Shown: positions 9,274 through 17,830 of the stretch, in pieces
Layout: the number at the start of each line of letters is the position of its first letter
How positions within the stretch are numbered: the stretch's first letter is position 1
NCBI RefSeq assembly: GCF_900109265.1
Contig: NZ_FNZM01000018.1
Span: 140,337 to 204,336, forward strand
Direction: 5' to 3'
Origin: Paraburkholderia tropica
GTDB taxonomy: Bacteria > Pseudomonadota > Gammaproteobacteria > Burkholderiales > Burkholderiaceae
DNA: 64,000 nucleotides
The notes under the pieces: model-generated
The model's input: the letters and a program-made list of their open reading frames with translations, nothing else
Told to the model about the DNA's origin: nothing
Databases searched by the model: none
Program-made: the position numbers and the translations under genes

Positions 9274-10677
9274 TTACGCTTCCAGTTGTTCGAGCACCTT
9301 GCCCTTGGTTTCGATGCCGAGGAAATGCACCGCGATCGCCGCGAGAAACGGCACGGCCGCGAGGATATAGAACGCCACGTCGAGATTGCCGCCGATCATC
9401 GTCTTCGACACGATGGTGGGCGCGAAGATCGCCGCGATCTTGAGCCACGCGCCGCCCACGCCGCAACCGAGCGCGCGGATGCTGGTGGGATACAGTTCCG
9501 GCGTGTACACGTAAGCCGTGATGAAGCCGCTCGCGAGCAGGCCGAGCGCCAGCGCGCAGAACGTCGCCACCACGTACACCGACATCGCGTGGCAGATCCC
9601 GGCCAGCGCCAGCGAAATGCCGCACAGCACGAACGAGACGTTGATGATCGGCTTGCGGCCCACCTTGTCCACCAGCAGCGCACAGGTGAGCGAACCCAGC
9701 ACGCCGAGCACCGAAGCGGCCACCGCGAGATTGAGCGCCAGTTGCAGCGGCGCGTGGTAGACGGTGCGATAGATCGTCGGCAGCCACGTCGACAGACCGT
9801 ACTGAATGAAGCCGCAGGTCATCCACAGCATCGCCACCGCGATCGTGCGGTTGCGGTACGCCGGACCGAACAGGTCTTTCACGCTGCGCTTCGGATGACG
9901 CTTCGCGAGTGCGTCGAATTCCGCCGCGTTCGTGACCGGTTCGAGCGGGCCCTTCACGGTGCGCTCGAAGGCGCTCACGGCCTGGTCGGCGTCCTGCAGA
10001 CGTTCGCGTTCGGCGAGCCAGCGCGGCGATTCCGGCACGAGCTTGCGCAGCACGAAAAACAGAATCAAGGGCGTGCCGCCGATGAAGTACATCGCCTGCC
10101 AGCCGAAGCGCGGCACGATCCACGCGCCCAGCGCATTCGACGCGAGCAGACCGATCGGGAACACGATCTCGTAGAGCAGCACGAAACGCCCGCGGCCATG
10201 TGCGCGGCTAACCTCGTTGATATACGTCGCCGCCACGGGCAGTTCGCCGCCCAGACCGAAGCCCTGAATCACGCGCAGCGCGGCGAATACCGCGAAGCTC
10301 GGCGCAAAACCGCAGGCAATGCTGGTCACGCCGATGATGCCCGAACTCCAGGCAATCGCGCGCACGCGGCCGTGACGCTCCGCGAGCCACGGAAACAGGA
10401 ACGCGCCGAACAACTGCCCGACCGAACCCGAGGCGATCAGAAAGCCGATTTCCCACGGCGTAAGGTGCCACTTCTGAATCAGGATCGGCAGCGTCGCGGC
10501 GATGGCGATCACGTCGAAACCGTCGAAGAACGTGGCGAGGCCGATCAGGATCCGCGCGCGCACCTGCATGGCGTTGGCCGGCATGCGTTCGAGCCGCGCG
10601 ATGATCGAACCGCGCGTGATGGACTCGCCGACCGCGGTGCCGCCGCGATGGCCGAGGGTAGTGTCGAGGGTTCTCAT
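9274..10677 (-). CDS. MFS transporter, aromatic-acid/H+ symporter type
   Basis: A 467-aa major facilitator superfamily permease with about 12 membrane helices. An early FFDGFDVIAIAATLPIL segment is characteristic of the AAHS (PcaK/BenK-like) group. The loop motif WLAERHGRVRAIAW follows helix 2, and a second-half VDKVGRKP repeat follows helix 8. It probably imports the substrate, or an intermediate, of the catabolic cluster in symport with protons. It is the last gene of the cluster, 50 bases after the ferredoxin reductase gene and just before a terminator. The longer upstream frame is a shadow of the reductase gene. The substrate cannot be read from the sequence. Confidence 0.85.
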   Translation of the reverse strand: MRTLDTTLGHRGGTAVGESITRGSIIARLERMPANAMQVRARILIGLATFFDGFDVIAIAATLPILIQKWHLTPWEIGFLIASGSVGQLFGAFLFPWLAERHGRVRAIAWSSGIIGVTSIACGFAPSFAVFAALRVIQGFGLGGELPVAATYINEVSRAHGRGRFVLLYEIVFPIGLLASNALGAWIVPRFGWQAMYFIGGTPLILFFVLRKLVPESPRWLAERERLQDADQAVSAFERTVKGPLEPVTNAAEFDALAKRHPKRSVKDLFGPAYRNRTIAVAMLWMTCGFIQYGLSTWLPTIYRTVYHAPLQLALNLAVAASVLGVLGSLTCALLVDKVGRKPIINVSFVLCGISLALAGICHAMSVYVVATFCALALGLLASGFITAYVYTPELYPTSIRALGCGVGGAWLKIAAIFAPTIVSKTMIGGNLDVAFYILAAVPFLAAIAVHFLGIETKGKVLEQLEA

Positions 10678-10727
10678 GCCTGTGATCCCATCCCGTATGT
10701 GAGGTCGGTTGTGTAGTGGCGAGCGCG

Positions 10728-11969
10728 TCAGGCGAGAGCCTTGCTGGTGTCGACGAGCGCCGCGACGTCCACCGCTCGGCCCTGGTTCATCCACTTGCGC
10801 GCGAGCTTGAGGTCGCGCGCCGAATTGATCGCGATGACGCCGCGCAGATGGCCGTCCTCGACGAAGAACAGCGTTGCGCGCTTTTCTGCGAGATTGCCGC
10901 GCAGCACCGGCGCGACGCCTGGCGGCAAATCGCCCAGAATCTGCAGATTCACGTCGTACTGATCGGACCAGAACCACGGAATTTCCGCATACGCTTCCTT
11001 CACGCCCAGCACGGCCTTCGCCGCCGCAATGGCCTGATTCTGCGCATTGGCCCACGATTCCAGGCGCACGCGGCGCTTGAGCCACGCGTTCGGATGATTC
11101 GCGACGTCGCCGCACGCGAACACATCGGCGTCGGAACTCTGGCCGAATTCATCGACGACGATACCGTCCTGCACCGCGATGCCCGCCGCTTCCGCGAGCG
11201 CCGTGTGCGGTGCGAGGCCGATGCCCGCGACCGCGAAGTCGGCGTCGAGCGTGCTGCCATCCGAGAAGGTCGCGCGCACGCCGCCGTCGGCGTTGTCGTC
11301 GAGCGAGACAAGCGCCGCGTTCAGACGCACATCCACGCCGTTCGCGCGATGCAGTTCGAGCAGGAAGTCCGAGACTTCATTGGGCAGCGAACGCGCGCAC
11401 AGACGCGGCGCGCCTTCGATCACCGTCGCCGCCACACCGAGCTTGCGTGCCGTGGCCGCGACTTCGAGGCCGATCCAGCCGCCGCCCACCACCAGCACTC
11501 GCTCGCTGCGGCGCAGGCGTTCGCCCAGCGCCATCGCTTCGTCGAGCGTGCGCAGATACGTCACGTGCGCGCTCTTCGCCACGCTCGCGGGCAGCTTGCG
11601 CGCCGCGCCGCCCGTGGCGATCACGAGCTTGTCGTACTTCACCGTGCGGCCCGAGCGCGTCGTGACCGTGTGCGCCGCGCGATCGATCGCGCTCGCGCAA
11701 TCCGGTTGCCACGCTTCGATGTCGAGCGCCGCGAACTCGTCGGGCTTCGCGATGCGCACCGTTTCGATATCGGCCTCGCCTGCGAGCACCGCCTTCGACA
11801 GCGGCGGGCGCTCGTAGGGCAGATGCGTTTCGTCGGCGATCATCACGAGACGGCCCGCAAAGCCTTCCTTGCGCAGCGTCTTGACGACCCAGCCCGCGGC
11901 CTGGCCGCCGCCGATCACGACGACCGTGCGCGGCGCGGCGTGTTCGCCGGATTCGATTGCGTCGCTCAT
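10728..11969 (-). CDS. FAD-dependent ferredoxin reductase of a Rieske oxygenase system
   Basis: A 413-aa glutathione-reductase-fold oxidoreductase: FAD Rossmann motif VVVIGGGQAAG near the N-terminus, the PYERPPLSK block typical of BphA4/putidaredoxin-reductase enzymes, an NAD(P)H motif VLVVGGGWIGLE near residue 155, and the FACGDVA FAD motif. The C-terminal domain has WFWSDQYDVNLQILG, also typical. Predicted role: pass electrons from NADH to the Rieske ferredoxin encoded at 22498-22812, and then to the oxygenase at 21062-22147. Its start overlaps the stop of the upstream dioxygenase gene by four bases (ATGA), indicating translational coupling. The reductase is encoded about 9 kb from its likely partners, but in the same gene run. 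Confidence 0.88.
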   Translation of the reverse strand: MSDAIESGEHAAPRTVVVIGGGQAAGWVVKTLRKEGFAGRLVMIADETHLPYERPPLSKAVLAGEADIETVRIAKPDEFAALDIEAWQPDCASAIDRAAHTVTTRSGRTVKYDKLVIATGGAARKLPASVAKSAHVTYLRTLDEAMALGERLRRSERVLVVGGGWIGLEVAATARKLGVAATVIEGAPRLCARSLPNEVSDFLLELHRANGVDVRLNAALVSLDDNADGGVRATFSDGSTLDADFAVAGIGLAPHTALAEAAGIAVQDGIVVDEFGQSSDADVFACGDVANHPNAWLKRRVRLESWANAQNQAIAAAKAVLGVKEAYAEIPWFWSDQYDVNLQILGDLPPGVAPVLRGNLAEKRATLFFVEDGHLRGVIAINSARDLKLARKWMNQGRAVDVAALVDTSKALA

Positions 11970-12934
11970 GATTTCCGCTCCGTCATGAACTTGCCCTTCG
12001 GCGCTTCGGCGTTTTTCTGACGGCGCGTATTGCCGTCGAGACCGCCGTCGATGGCCCATTCGGCAAATACGGTCGGGCCCGGTTCGAAGTCGCGCGGCTC
12101 CCAGTCGGGCGTCAGCACGTCTTCGTCGGCGTAATACTCGATCAGGCCGCCGGCCGGATTCTTGAAGTACCAGAAGTACGCCGACGACACCGGATGGCGG
12201 CCCGGCCCGAGTTGCGTGGTCCAGCCGCAGCGGCTGATATGCAGGCCGCCGCCGAACACTTCGTGAATGTCGCGCACCGTGAACGCCACGTGATTCAGGC
12301 CCTTCTTGCCATCCGGCAGCGCGAGCAGGAACAGATCGTGGTGGCCGCCGTGCGGCGCGCAGCGCATGAACGCGCCGCGATTCGGGTAGCGGTCCGAGGT
12401 CTCGAAGCCGAGCAGTTCGTGATAGAACGCTTCCTGCTCGGCGAGGCAGTTCGTGAAGAACACCACGTGGCCGACTTCCACCGGCTCCGCGCGTTCGTAG
12501 ACCGGCGACGGCGTATCCACGCGCAACGTTTGGCCCCAGACGTTCGACGGCGAACCGGCGACGTCGAGTTCGCGCTTGCGCGTCACTTCCACGCGAATCG
12601 CCATGCCGGCCGGGTCGAAACACCCGACGCCGTTTTCATCGCTGTGATAGCCGGGCTGGCCTTTGAGGCGTTCGCGCAGCGCGTCGAGTTCTTCGCGCGT
12701 CGCCACGCCCCACACCACTTCGCGCAGCGTCGGGCCTTCCTCGAAGGCGGCGGGCAGCGACGCGTCGTTCGCGTCGACGGCCAGCACGGTGCAGCCGTTG
12801 AGCGTTTCGAAGCGCGCGCGCGTTTCGTCGTGCGCGGTTTCCTTCAGGCCCCAGTCCGCGAAAAAGCGGCGGCAGGTGGCGAGATCCGTCACGCCGTAGG
12901 TAATCTGTTCGATGCCGAGAATCGTCATGTTCAT
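11966..12934 (-). CDS. VOC-family extradiol-type ring-cleavage dioxygenase
   Basis: A 322-aa protein with two vicinal-oxygen-chelate modules. The second begins VGHVVFF near residue 150, continues NHVAFTV near 215 and has GLIEYYAD near 265, giving the His-His-Glu set of type I extradiol dioxygenases. The N-terminal module (ILGIEQITYGVTD) lacks the ligands, as in that family. Predicted reaction: meta-cleavage of a catechol-like ring using Fe(II) and O2. It lies 17 bases downstream of the aldehyde dehydrogenase gene and overlaps the reductase gene by four bases. Another VOC activity cannot be excluded; the exact diol substrate is unknown. Confidence 0.8.
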   Translation of the reverse strand: MNMTILGIEQITYGVTDLATCRRFFADWGLKETAHDETRARFETLNGCTVLAVDANDASLPAAFEEGPTLREVVWGVATREELDALRERLKGQPGYHSDENGVGCFDPAGMAIRVEVTRKRELDVAGSPSNVWGQTLRVDTPSPVYERAEPVEVGHVVFFTNCLAEQEAFYHELLGFETSDRYPNRGAFMRCAPHGGHHDLFLLALPDGKKGLNHVAFTVRDIHEVFGGGLHISRCGWTTQLGPGRHPVSSAYFWYFKNPAGGLIEYYADEDVLTPDWEPRDFEPGPTVFAEWAIDGGLDGNTRRQKNAEAPKGKFMTERKS

Positions 12935-12951
12935 TGCTCCGTTGCGCGCGC

Positions 12952-14445
12952 TCAGGCGTTGGCCCAGGGCAGCGGCGCGTCATTCAAGCCCCAGTAAAGG
13001 CTCTTTTGCTGCATGTATTCGCGAATGCCGAGCCGCCCTTTTTCGCGGCCCATGCCGCTTTCCTTCCAGCCCGAGAACGGCGTGGAAATCGAAAACAGCT
13101 TGTACGTATTGATCCAGACGGTGCCCGCCTCGATCTTGCGCGCCACGCGCCAGGCGCGTTTGTAGTCGCGCGTCCAGATGCCGGCGGCGAGACCGAACAC
13201 GCTGTCGTTGGCTTCCTCGATGAGCGCCGCTTCGTCGTCGAAGGGCATGGCCACCAGCACCGGTCCGAAAATCTCTTCCTGGCAGATGCGCGCGCGATTG
13301 GTCAGACCTTCGAGAATCGTCGGCTGATAGAAGCAGCCCTGTTCGCGGCCGTCGCCGACCGGACGCTCGCCGCCGCACAGCAGGCGGCCGCCTTCTTCCA
13401 GGCCGATCGCCACGTAGCGCTCGACCGACTCGCGATGCTTCGGCGTGATCAGCGGACCCATCTGCGTTTTCTCGTTCGACGGATCGCCCACGCGCAATTC
13501 GCGCGCGGCCGCGACGAGGCGCTTCATGAACGTGTCGTAGATCGAGCGCTGCACGAACAGACGCGAACCCGCGATGCACGCCTCGCCCGACGAGCTGAAG
13601 ATCCCGTATAGCACGCCATTAATCGCATGATCGATGTCGGCATCCTCGAACACGATGGTCGGCGACTTGCCGCCCAGTTCGAGCGAGACCGGCATGAGTT
13701 TGTCCGCCGCGATGCGTGCGATGCCGCGGCCCACTTCGGTGCCGCCCGTGAACGAAACCTTGCGCACGAGCGGATGGCGCACCAGCACGTCGCCGATCAC
13801 CGAGCCCTTGCCCGGCAGCACGCTCAGAATGCCCTTCGGCACGCCGGCTTCCTCGCAGATGCGCGCGAGCGCGAGCGAGATCAGCGGCGTGACTTCGGCG
13901 GGCTTGAGCACCACCGCGTTGCCGCCTGCGAGCGCGGGCGCAAGCTTCTGCGCGTCGGAAGCGATCGGCGAATTCCACGGCGTGATCGCGGCGACCACGC
14001 CAATCGGTTCGTACACGCTCATCGTCAGATAGTCGCCGCGCGAAGGCGTGACTTCCTCGTCGAGCGTTTCGAGGCAGGCCGCGAAATAGCGGAACGTGTT
14101 CGCGGCGCTCGCCACCAGCACGCGCGTCTCGCCGATCGGCTTGCCGTTGTCGCGGCGCTGCAATTGCGCGAGCGCTTCGTGGCGCTGCATGATGAGGTCA
14201 GCGATGCGGTACAGCACGAGCGCGCGCAGATGCGGCTTCATGCCCGACCACGCGCCCTGCTTCCACGCGGCGTGCGCTTTTTCCACGGCTTCGGCGGCAT
14301 CTTCGGCGCTCGCCGTCGAGACCTCCATGTTGAGCGACTGGTCGGCCGGGTAAAGGCTCGCGAAGGGCGCGGCGCGGCCCTGGCGCCATTCGCCGCCGAC
14401 GAAGATGTCGCCGTTGGGAACGAGGCTCGTATCGAAGGGAGTCAT
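12952..14445 (-). CDS. NAD(P)-dependent aldehyde dehydrogenase
   Basis: A 497-aa ALDH-superfamily enzyme of standard length. Visible landmarks are the oxyanion Asn in ITPWNSP (157), the cofactor-binding VLKPAE (179-184) and SFTGGTEVG (231-239), the general base Glu256 in LELGGKSP and the catalytic Cys290 in SSGEACIAGSRL. It would oxidise an aldehyde to the acid, most simply a semialdehyde released during ring-fission-product breakdown such as 2-hydroxymuconic semialdehyde (inference from context). It lies between the nadX-like gene, from which it is separated by 89 bases containing a large palindrome, and the ring-cleavage dioxygenase. The palindrome may give this part of the cluster its own control. 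Confidence 0.85.
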   Translation of the reverse strand: MTPFDTSLVPNGDIFVGGEWRQGRAAPFASLYPADQSLNMEVSTASAEDAAEAVEKAHAAWKQGAWSGMKPHLRALVLYRIADLIMQRHEALAQLQRRDNGKPIGETRVLVASAANTFRYFAACLETLDEEVTPSRGDYLTMSVYEPIGVVAAITPWNSPIASDAQKLAPALAGGNAVVLKPAEVTPLISLALARICEEAGVPKGILSVLPGKGSVIGDVLVRHPLVRKVSFTGGTEVGRGIARIAADKLMPVSLELGGKSPTIVFEDADIDHAINGVLYGIFSSSGEACIAGSRLFVQRSIYDTFMKRLVAAARELRVGDPSNEKTQMGPLITPKHRESVERYVAIGLEEGGRLLCGGERPVGDGREQGCFYQPTILEGLTNRARICQEEIFGPVLVAMPFDDEAALIEEANDSVFGLAAGIWTRDYKRAWRVARKIEAGTVWINTYKLFSISTPFSGWKESGMGREKGRLGIREYMQQKSLYWGLNDAPLPWANA

Positions 14446-14471
14446 GTCAGAGGTCTCTTTGTTTCATTGCG

Positions 14472-14503
14472 GGCGATACCTGTGCATCTGCACACGTATC
14501 GCC
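14472..14503. promoter_or_regulatory. 32-bp near-perfect palindrome between nadX-like and ALDH genes
   Basis: The arms are GGCGATACCTGTGCA (14472-14486) and TGCACACGTATCGCC (14489-14503), separated by TC. Fourteen of fifteen positions pair; the one exception is a C opposite a C. It lies wholly in the 89-base gap between two minus-strand genes. No T-run follows, so it is more likely an operator or an mRNA-processing/stabilising hairpin than a terminator. Confidence 0.75.
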
Positions 14504-14534
14504 TTCCATCACAGCTTGTGCGCGAGGCGCGCCA

Positions 14535-15368
14535 TCAAATCACGCAACGCGCGGCACGGTTGCGCAGCGCGCGAATCGCGCTGTACGCCGTGAGCGCCGA
14601 GGTTTTCGGATTGTCGGGCAGCGGCTTGCCGCTCATTTCCAGCGACATCTCGCCGAACACGCCGCGCGCCACGATGCGATGCACGTTGCGCTCGACCGCC
14701 GGATCGGCGATCAGGCGCACCGTCGTGTGGTCGAGGCCGAGGCCCGCGAGCGCGATGGTCGCCGCCACGTTGGCGTTCTTCGGAAAGAGCCGTGCCGCTT
14801 CGCGCGCGCTGCCTTCGAAGATCACCTGCTCTTTCGTGAGCGTACGCAGATCGCAGACCTTTTCCGCCGGCGTGTCGAGCCAGCCGAGCGGCGGCTTGCG
14901 GCCCGTGTACAGCACTTCGTCGAGGCCGCCGAGCTTGGCCGCCGAGAGCGCGTCGATGCCGCCGATCGCGCCCGACAGCAGCGTGACCGTCGCGTCGCCT
15001 TCGTCCGCCGCGAGCGACAGACGTTCGAGCAGATCGACGTCGGACAGCGCGCCGATCGACGCCACCGCGCAATCGGTGCCGCTTTGCAGCAGCGGCACGA
15101 CGTGATCGAGCAGCGCGGCGTGACCCGCGCATTCGAGCGCGAAATGCGGCTTCGTCGACAGACGATCCACCGACGACACCACTTCCACCGCGCCGTCCAC
15201 CTGGGCGCGCACGGCGTCGGCGTGATGCTCGGGCACGATCACATGCGAGACGTGTACGAGCGGATCGGCCGCGACCGCGCGATAGACGGTCTGACCGATC
15301 GCGCCGAAGCCGATCATCGCGATGTCGATCGGCGCGTGAGCGGCGTGGCCGCCATGACCGTTAAGCAT
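14535..15368 (-). CDS. nadX: aspartate dehydrogenase-like oxidoreductase
   Basis: A 277-aa protein of the L-aspartate dehydrogenase (DUF108) family, normal length. It has an N-terminal Rossmann motif GFGAIG (20-25), the substrate-side Asn200 in KNANVAATIALAG and the conserved His214 in LGLDHTTVRLIADP. Known members interconvert L-aspartate and oxaloacetate/iminosuccinate with NAD(P)H. In this cluster it may instead reduce or release nitrogen from a pathway imine, or recycle ammonium; that is inference. Its start overlaps the TPP-enzyme stop by eight bases. The dedicated NAD-biosynthesis partners nadA and nadC are not here, so a catabolic role fits better than de novo NAD synthesis. Confidence 0.8.
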   Translation of the reverse strand: MLNGHGGHAAHAPIDIAMIGFGAIGQTVYRAVAADPLVHVSHVIVPEHHADAVRAQVDGAVEVVSSVDRLSTKPHFALECAGHAALLDHVVPLLQSGTDCAVASIGALSDVDLLERLSLAADEGDATVTLLSGAIGGIDALSAAKLGGLDEVLYTGRKPPLGWLDTPAEKVCDLRTLTKEQVIFEGSAREAARLFPKNANVAATIALAGLGLDHTTVRLIADPAVERNVHRIVARGVFGEMSLEMSGKPLPDNPKTSALTAYSAIRALRNRAARCVI

Positions 15369-17019
15369 GTTGCGGCTCCTCCTTGCGCACCGGCGGGCCG
15401 GCGAACACGGCTTCGAAGCTGCCGACCGACTTCATGTCGACTTCGAGCAGCACGGGGCCGTCGAACGCGATGCCTTCGCGGATCACGTCGTCGGCGTTGT
15501 CGAGCGACGAGAGGCGGAAATGCTTGAGGCCGAGGCTCGCGCAGAACTGCGAGAATTCCGGCTGGTGCAGATCGACGAACATGCGGCGGCCGCCGTACTG
15601 CGCGTCCTGAATGTTGCGGATCACGCCGTAGCACTGATCGTTCATCAGCACGATCATGACGTTGGCCTTTTCCTGCACGGCCGTCGCGAGTTCGCCGACG
15701 TTCACCATCAGACCGCCGTCGCCGACGAGGCAGACCGTCTTCGCGGCCGCGTTCGCAAGCGCCGCGCCGATCGCCATCTGCATGCCCTGGCCGATGCCGC
15801 CGCCCAGCGCGTGCACGCCCGCGCGCGGCGTGAAGATCTTCAGCAGGCGGTTGCCCCACGTGCTGTTCGAGATCGTAACGTCGCGCACCCAGTTGTAGTC
15901 GCGGCCCACGGCGCGTTGCAGCGCTTCCACGAGGCGGCGATACGGGCCGAGACCCTTGGCCGTTTCGCTCACGGCGGTTTCGCGCGCGGCCGCGAGATCG
16001 GCGGCGAATTGCGGATCGACCTTGAGCTTGCCTTCGAGGCGCGTGGCGAGTGCGTCGAGCACGCGCGCGGCGTCGCCGTGCACGAAGAGTTCGTTGCGAT
16101 AGCCGCGGTTATCGGCGAGCGCGTCGGCGTCGATACGATAAAGCGGCTGCGGCAGACCGAGCTTGTACTTGAGCGTTTCGTTGCCGCGCAGACGCGAGCC
16201 GACCACCAGCATCGCATCGCAGGTCTTGTAGAAGCGCTCGACCGAGCCGCTCACGTTGAACGCACCGAGCGTCGCCGGATGATCTTCGGGCAGCACGCCG
16301 CGGCCCTGCACGCTCGTCACCACGCCGAAGCCCAGCGCCACCAGACGCTCGACCGCGCTGCGCGCGTGGCGCGTGCCGCCGCCGAGCCACAGCAGCGGAC
16401 GCTTCGCCTTCGTGAGCGCGTTCGCGAGTTGTTCGACGCGCGCTTCGTCGTGCGTGAGCGTCGTGAGATGCGGCGCGGCCAGATCGGCGGGCCACTCGGT
16501 CAGCGCGGCCTGAATGTCGATGGGGATCTCGACGCTGACCGGACCGCTCGGCGCGGTCTGCGCGACGCGCACGGCTTCGCGGATCGTCGGCAGCGCGGTT
16601 TCGACCGAGCGCACGCGGAACGCGGCCTTCGAGATCGACGAGAGCATCGACAGTTGATCGGGCGCTTCGTGGATGTACGCGAGGTCCTGATCGAGATATT
16701 CGGTTTCGATCTGGCCGGTGATGTGCAGCAGCGCCGTGCCTGCCGTGAGCGCTTCGACCATCGCGCCCGCTGCGTTGCCCGCCGCCGTGCCCGTGCTCGT
16801 GAACGCCACGCCGAGGCCGCCCGAGACGCGCGCGAGGCCGTCGGCCATGTTGACCGCGCCCGCTTCGCCGCGCGCGCCCACATAGCGGATGTTGCCGCGC
16901 ACGCCGATGGCGTCGAGGATCGGCATGTTGTGAATCGAAATCACGCCGAACGCGGTTTGAACGCCGCATTGTTCGAGGAAGGCGGCGATCAGTTCGCCGA
17001 CGGTGGTTTTATTAGACAT
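15361..17019 (-). CDS. thiamine diphosphate-dependent enzyme (acetolactate synthase/benzoylformate decarboxylase fold)
   Basis: A 552-aa three-domain TPP enzyme. The cofactor-activating Glu52 lies in GARGEAGAVN. The TPP/Mg motif starts GDGG (433-436) and ends with Asn460-Asp461 in IVLMNDQCYG, a variant of the usual final Asn-Asn. The central domain (KRPLLWLGGGTRHARSAV) is the DHS-like Rossmann fold. Enzymes of this fold decarboxylate 2-oxo acids or join/cleave C-C bonds next to a carbonyl. In this cluster it could act on a 2-oxo acid generated after ring cleavage (inference). It overlaps the SDR gene upstream and the nadX-like gene downstream by eight bases each, so the three are tightly coupled. 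No small regulatory subunit gene is present, arguing against branched-chain amino-acid synthesis. Confidence 0.8.
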   Translation of the reverse strand: MSNKTTVGELIAAFLEQCGVQTAFGVISIHNMPILDAIGVRGNIRYVGARGEAGAVNMADGLARVSGGLGVAFTSTGTAAGNAAGAMVEALTAGTALLHITGQIETEYLDQDLAYIHEAPDQLSMLSSISKAAFRVRSVETALPTIREAVRVAQTAPSGPVSVEIPIDIQAALTEWPADLAAPHLTTLTHDEARVEQLANALTKAKRPLLWLGGGTRHARSAVERLVALGFGVVTSVQGRGVLPEDHPATLGAFNVSGSVERFYKTCDAMLVVGSRLRGNETLKYKLGLPQPLYRIDADALADNRGYRNELFVHGDAARVLDALATRLEGKLKVDPQFAADLAAARETAVSETAKGLGPYRRLVEALQRAVGRDYNWVRDVTISNSTWGNRLLKIFTPRAGVHALGGGIGQGMQMAIGAALANAAAKTVCLVGDGGLMVNVGELATAVQEKANVMIVLMNDQCYGVIRNIQDAQYGGRRMFVDLHQPEFSQFCASLGLKHFRLSSLDNADDVIREGIAFDGPVLLEVDMKSVGSFEAVFAGPPVRKEEPQHA

Positions 17020-17830
17020 GACGTGCTACGCCTCCAGATACATCGATATGACTGCCCGTCGTATAGGACGACAGGGACGTGGCCAGATAAAACAGGGCTT
17101 GCGCGGCTTCTTCGGGCAAACCGAAGCGGCCGAGCGGAATGTGCTTCTTGCGGGCGAGTTCGCCGGTCCAGTCCTGCCAGCTTTGACCGGCGGCCTGCGC
17201 GGCGGCGTCGTTGTCATAGCGGCGGCGCCACTGGCCCGACTCGACGATGCCGATCAGGATCGAGTTCACGCGGATGTGCTCGGGCGCGAGTTCGACCGCG
17301 AGCGACTTGATGAGGCTCAGCACGCCCGCGCGCGCCGACGACGTCGCGACCATATGCGGCTCCGGTTGGAGCGCGAGCAGCGAGTTCACGCAGACGATCG
17401 ACGCGTTTTTCCCTTGTTTTGCGGTGCTTTTCAGCATCGGCAGGAAGGCGCGCGTGGGGCGGATGATGCTGAAGTACTTGAGGTCCAGTTCTTCGCGCCA
17501 CGCTTCGTCGGTGGTGTCGGCGAAGGTGGAGACGCGGCCCTGGCCCGCGTTGTTCACGAGCATGTCGGCGCGGCCGAAGCGCTGTTCGACGGCGCTCGCG
17601 AAAGCGGCCACGTCGTTCGCGTCGAGCACGTCGCAACGCGCGGCCAGCAGTTGCGCCTGCGGATGACGCTCGCGCAGTTCGCGTTCGGCGCGTGCGAGGC
17701 GGTCGCTGTCACGGCCGCAGATCGCGACCGAGGCGCCCGCCTGCAAAAAGAGTTCGGCGGTGGCGAGGCCGATGCCGGACGAACCGCCCGTGACCACCGC
17801 GACCTGGCCGCGCAAATCGAGTTGAATCAT
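17012..17830 (-). CDS. SDR-family protein with altered catalytic residues
   Basis: A 272-aa classical-length short-chain dehydrogenase with cofactor motif TGGSSGIG (14-21), the NNAG motif (93-96) and a conserved Ser150 at the catalytic serine position. The usual YxxxK is absent: alignment of SSARAGV with the common SASKAGV puts Thr163 at the tyrosine and Arg167 at the lysine. Tyr and Lys are the proton donor and cofactor-binding residues of the family, so this protein is either inactive as a dehydrogenase or uses different chemistry. It overlaps the IclR stop by four bases and the TPP-enzyme start by eight, which places it firmly in the operon. A non-dehydrogenase isomerase or dehydratase role is possible. 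Confidence 0.78.
   Translation of the reverse strand: MIQLDLRGQVAVVTGGSSGIGLATAELFLQAGASVAICGRDSDRLARAERELRERHPQAQLLAARCDVLDANDVAAFASAVEQRFGRADMLVNNAGQGRVSTFADTTDEAWREELDLKYFSIIRPTRAFLPMLKSTAKQGKNASIVCVNSLLALQPEPHMVATSSARAGVLSLIKSLAVELAPEHIRVNSILIGIVESGQWRRRYDNDAAAQAAGQSWQDWTGELARKKHIPLGRFGLPEEAAQALFYLATSLSSYTTGSHIDVSGGVARHV

Noticed and set aside
9286..10716. 476-codon plus-strand frame opposite the MFS gene
   Set aside because: Shadow of the transporter; no membrane segments or motifs.
15361..17019. Acetolactate synthase for branched-chain amino-acid synthesis
   Set aside because: No small subunit, altered end of the TPP motif, and placement inside a Rieske oxygenase cluster.
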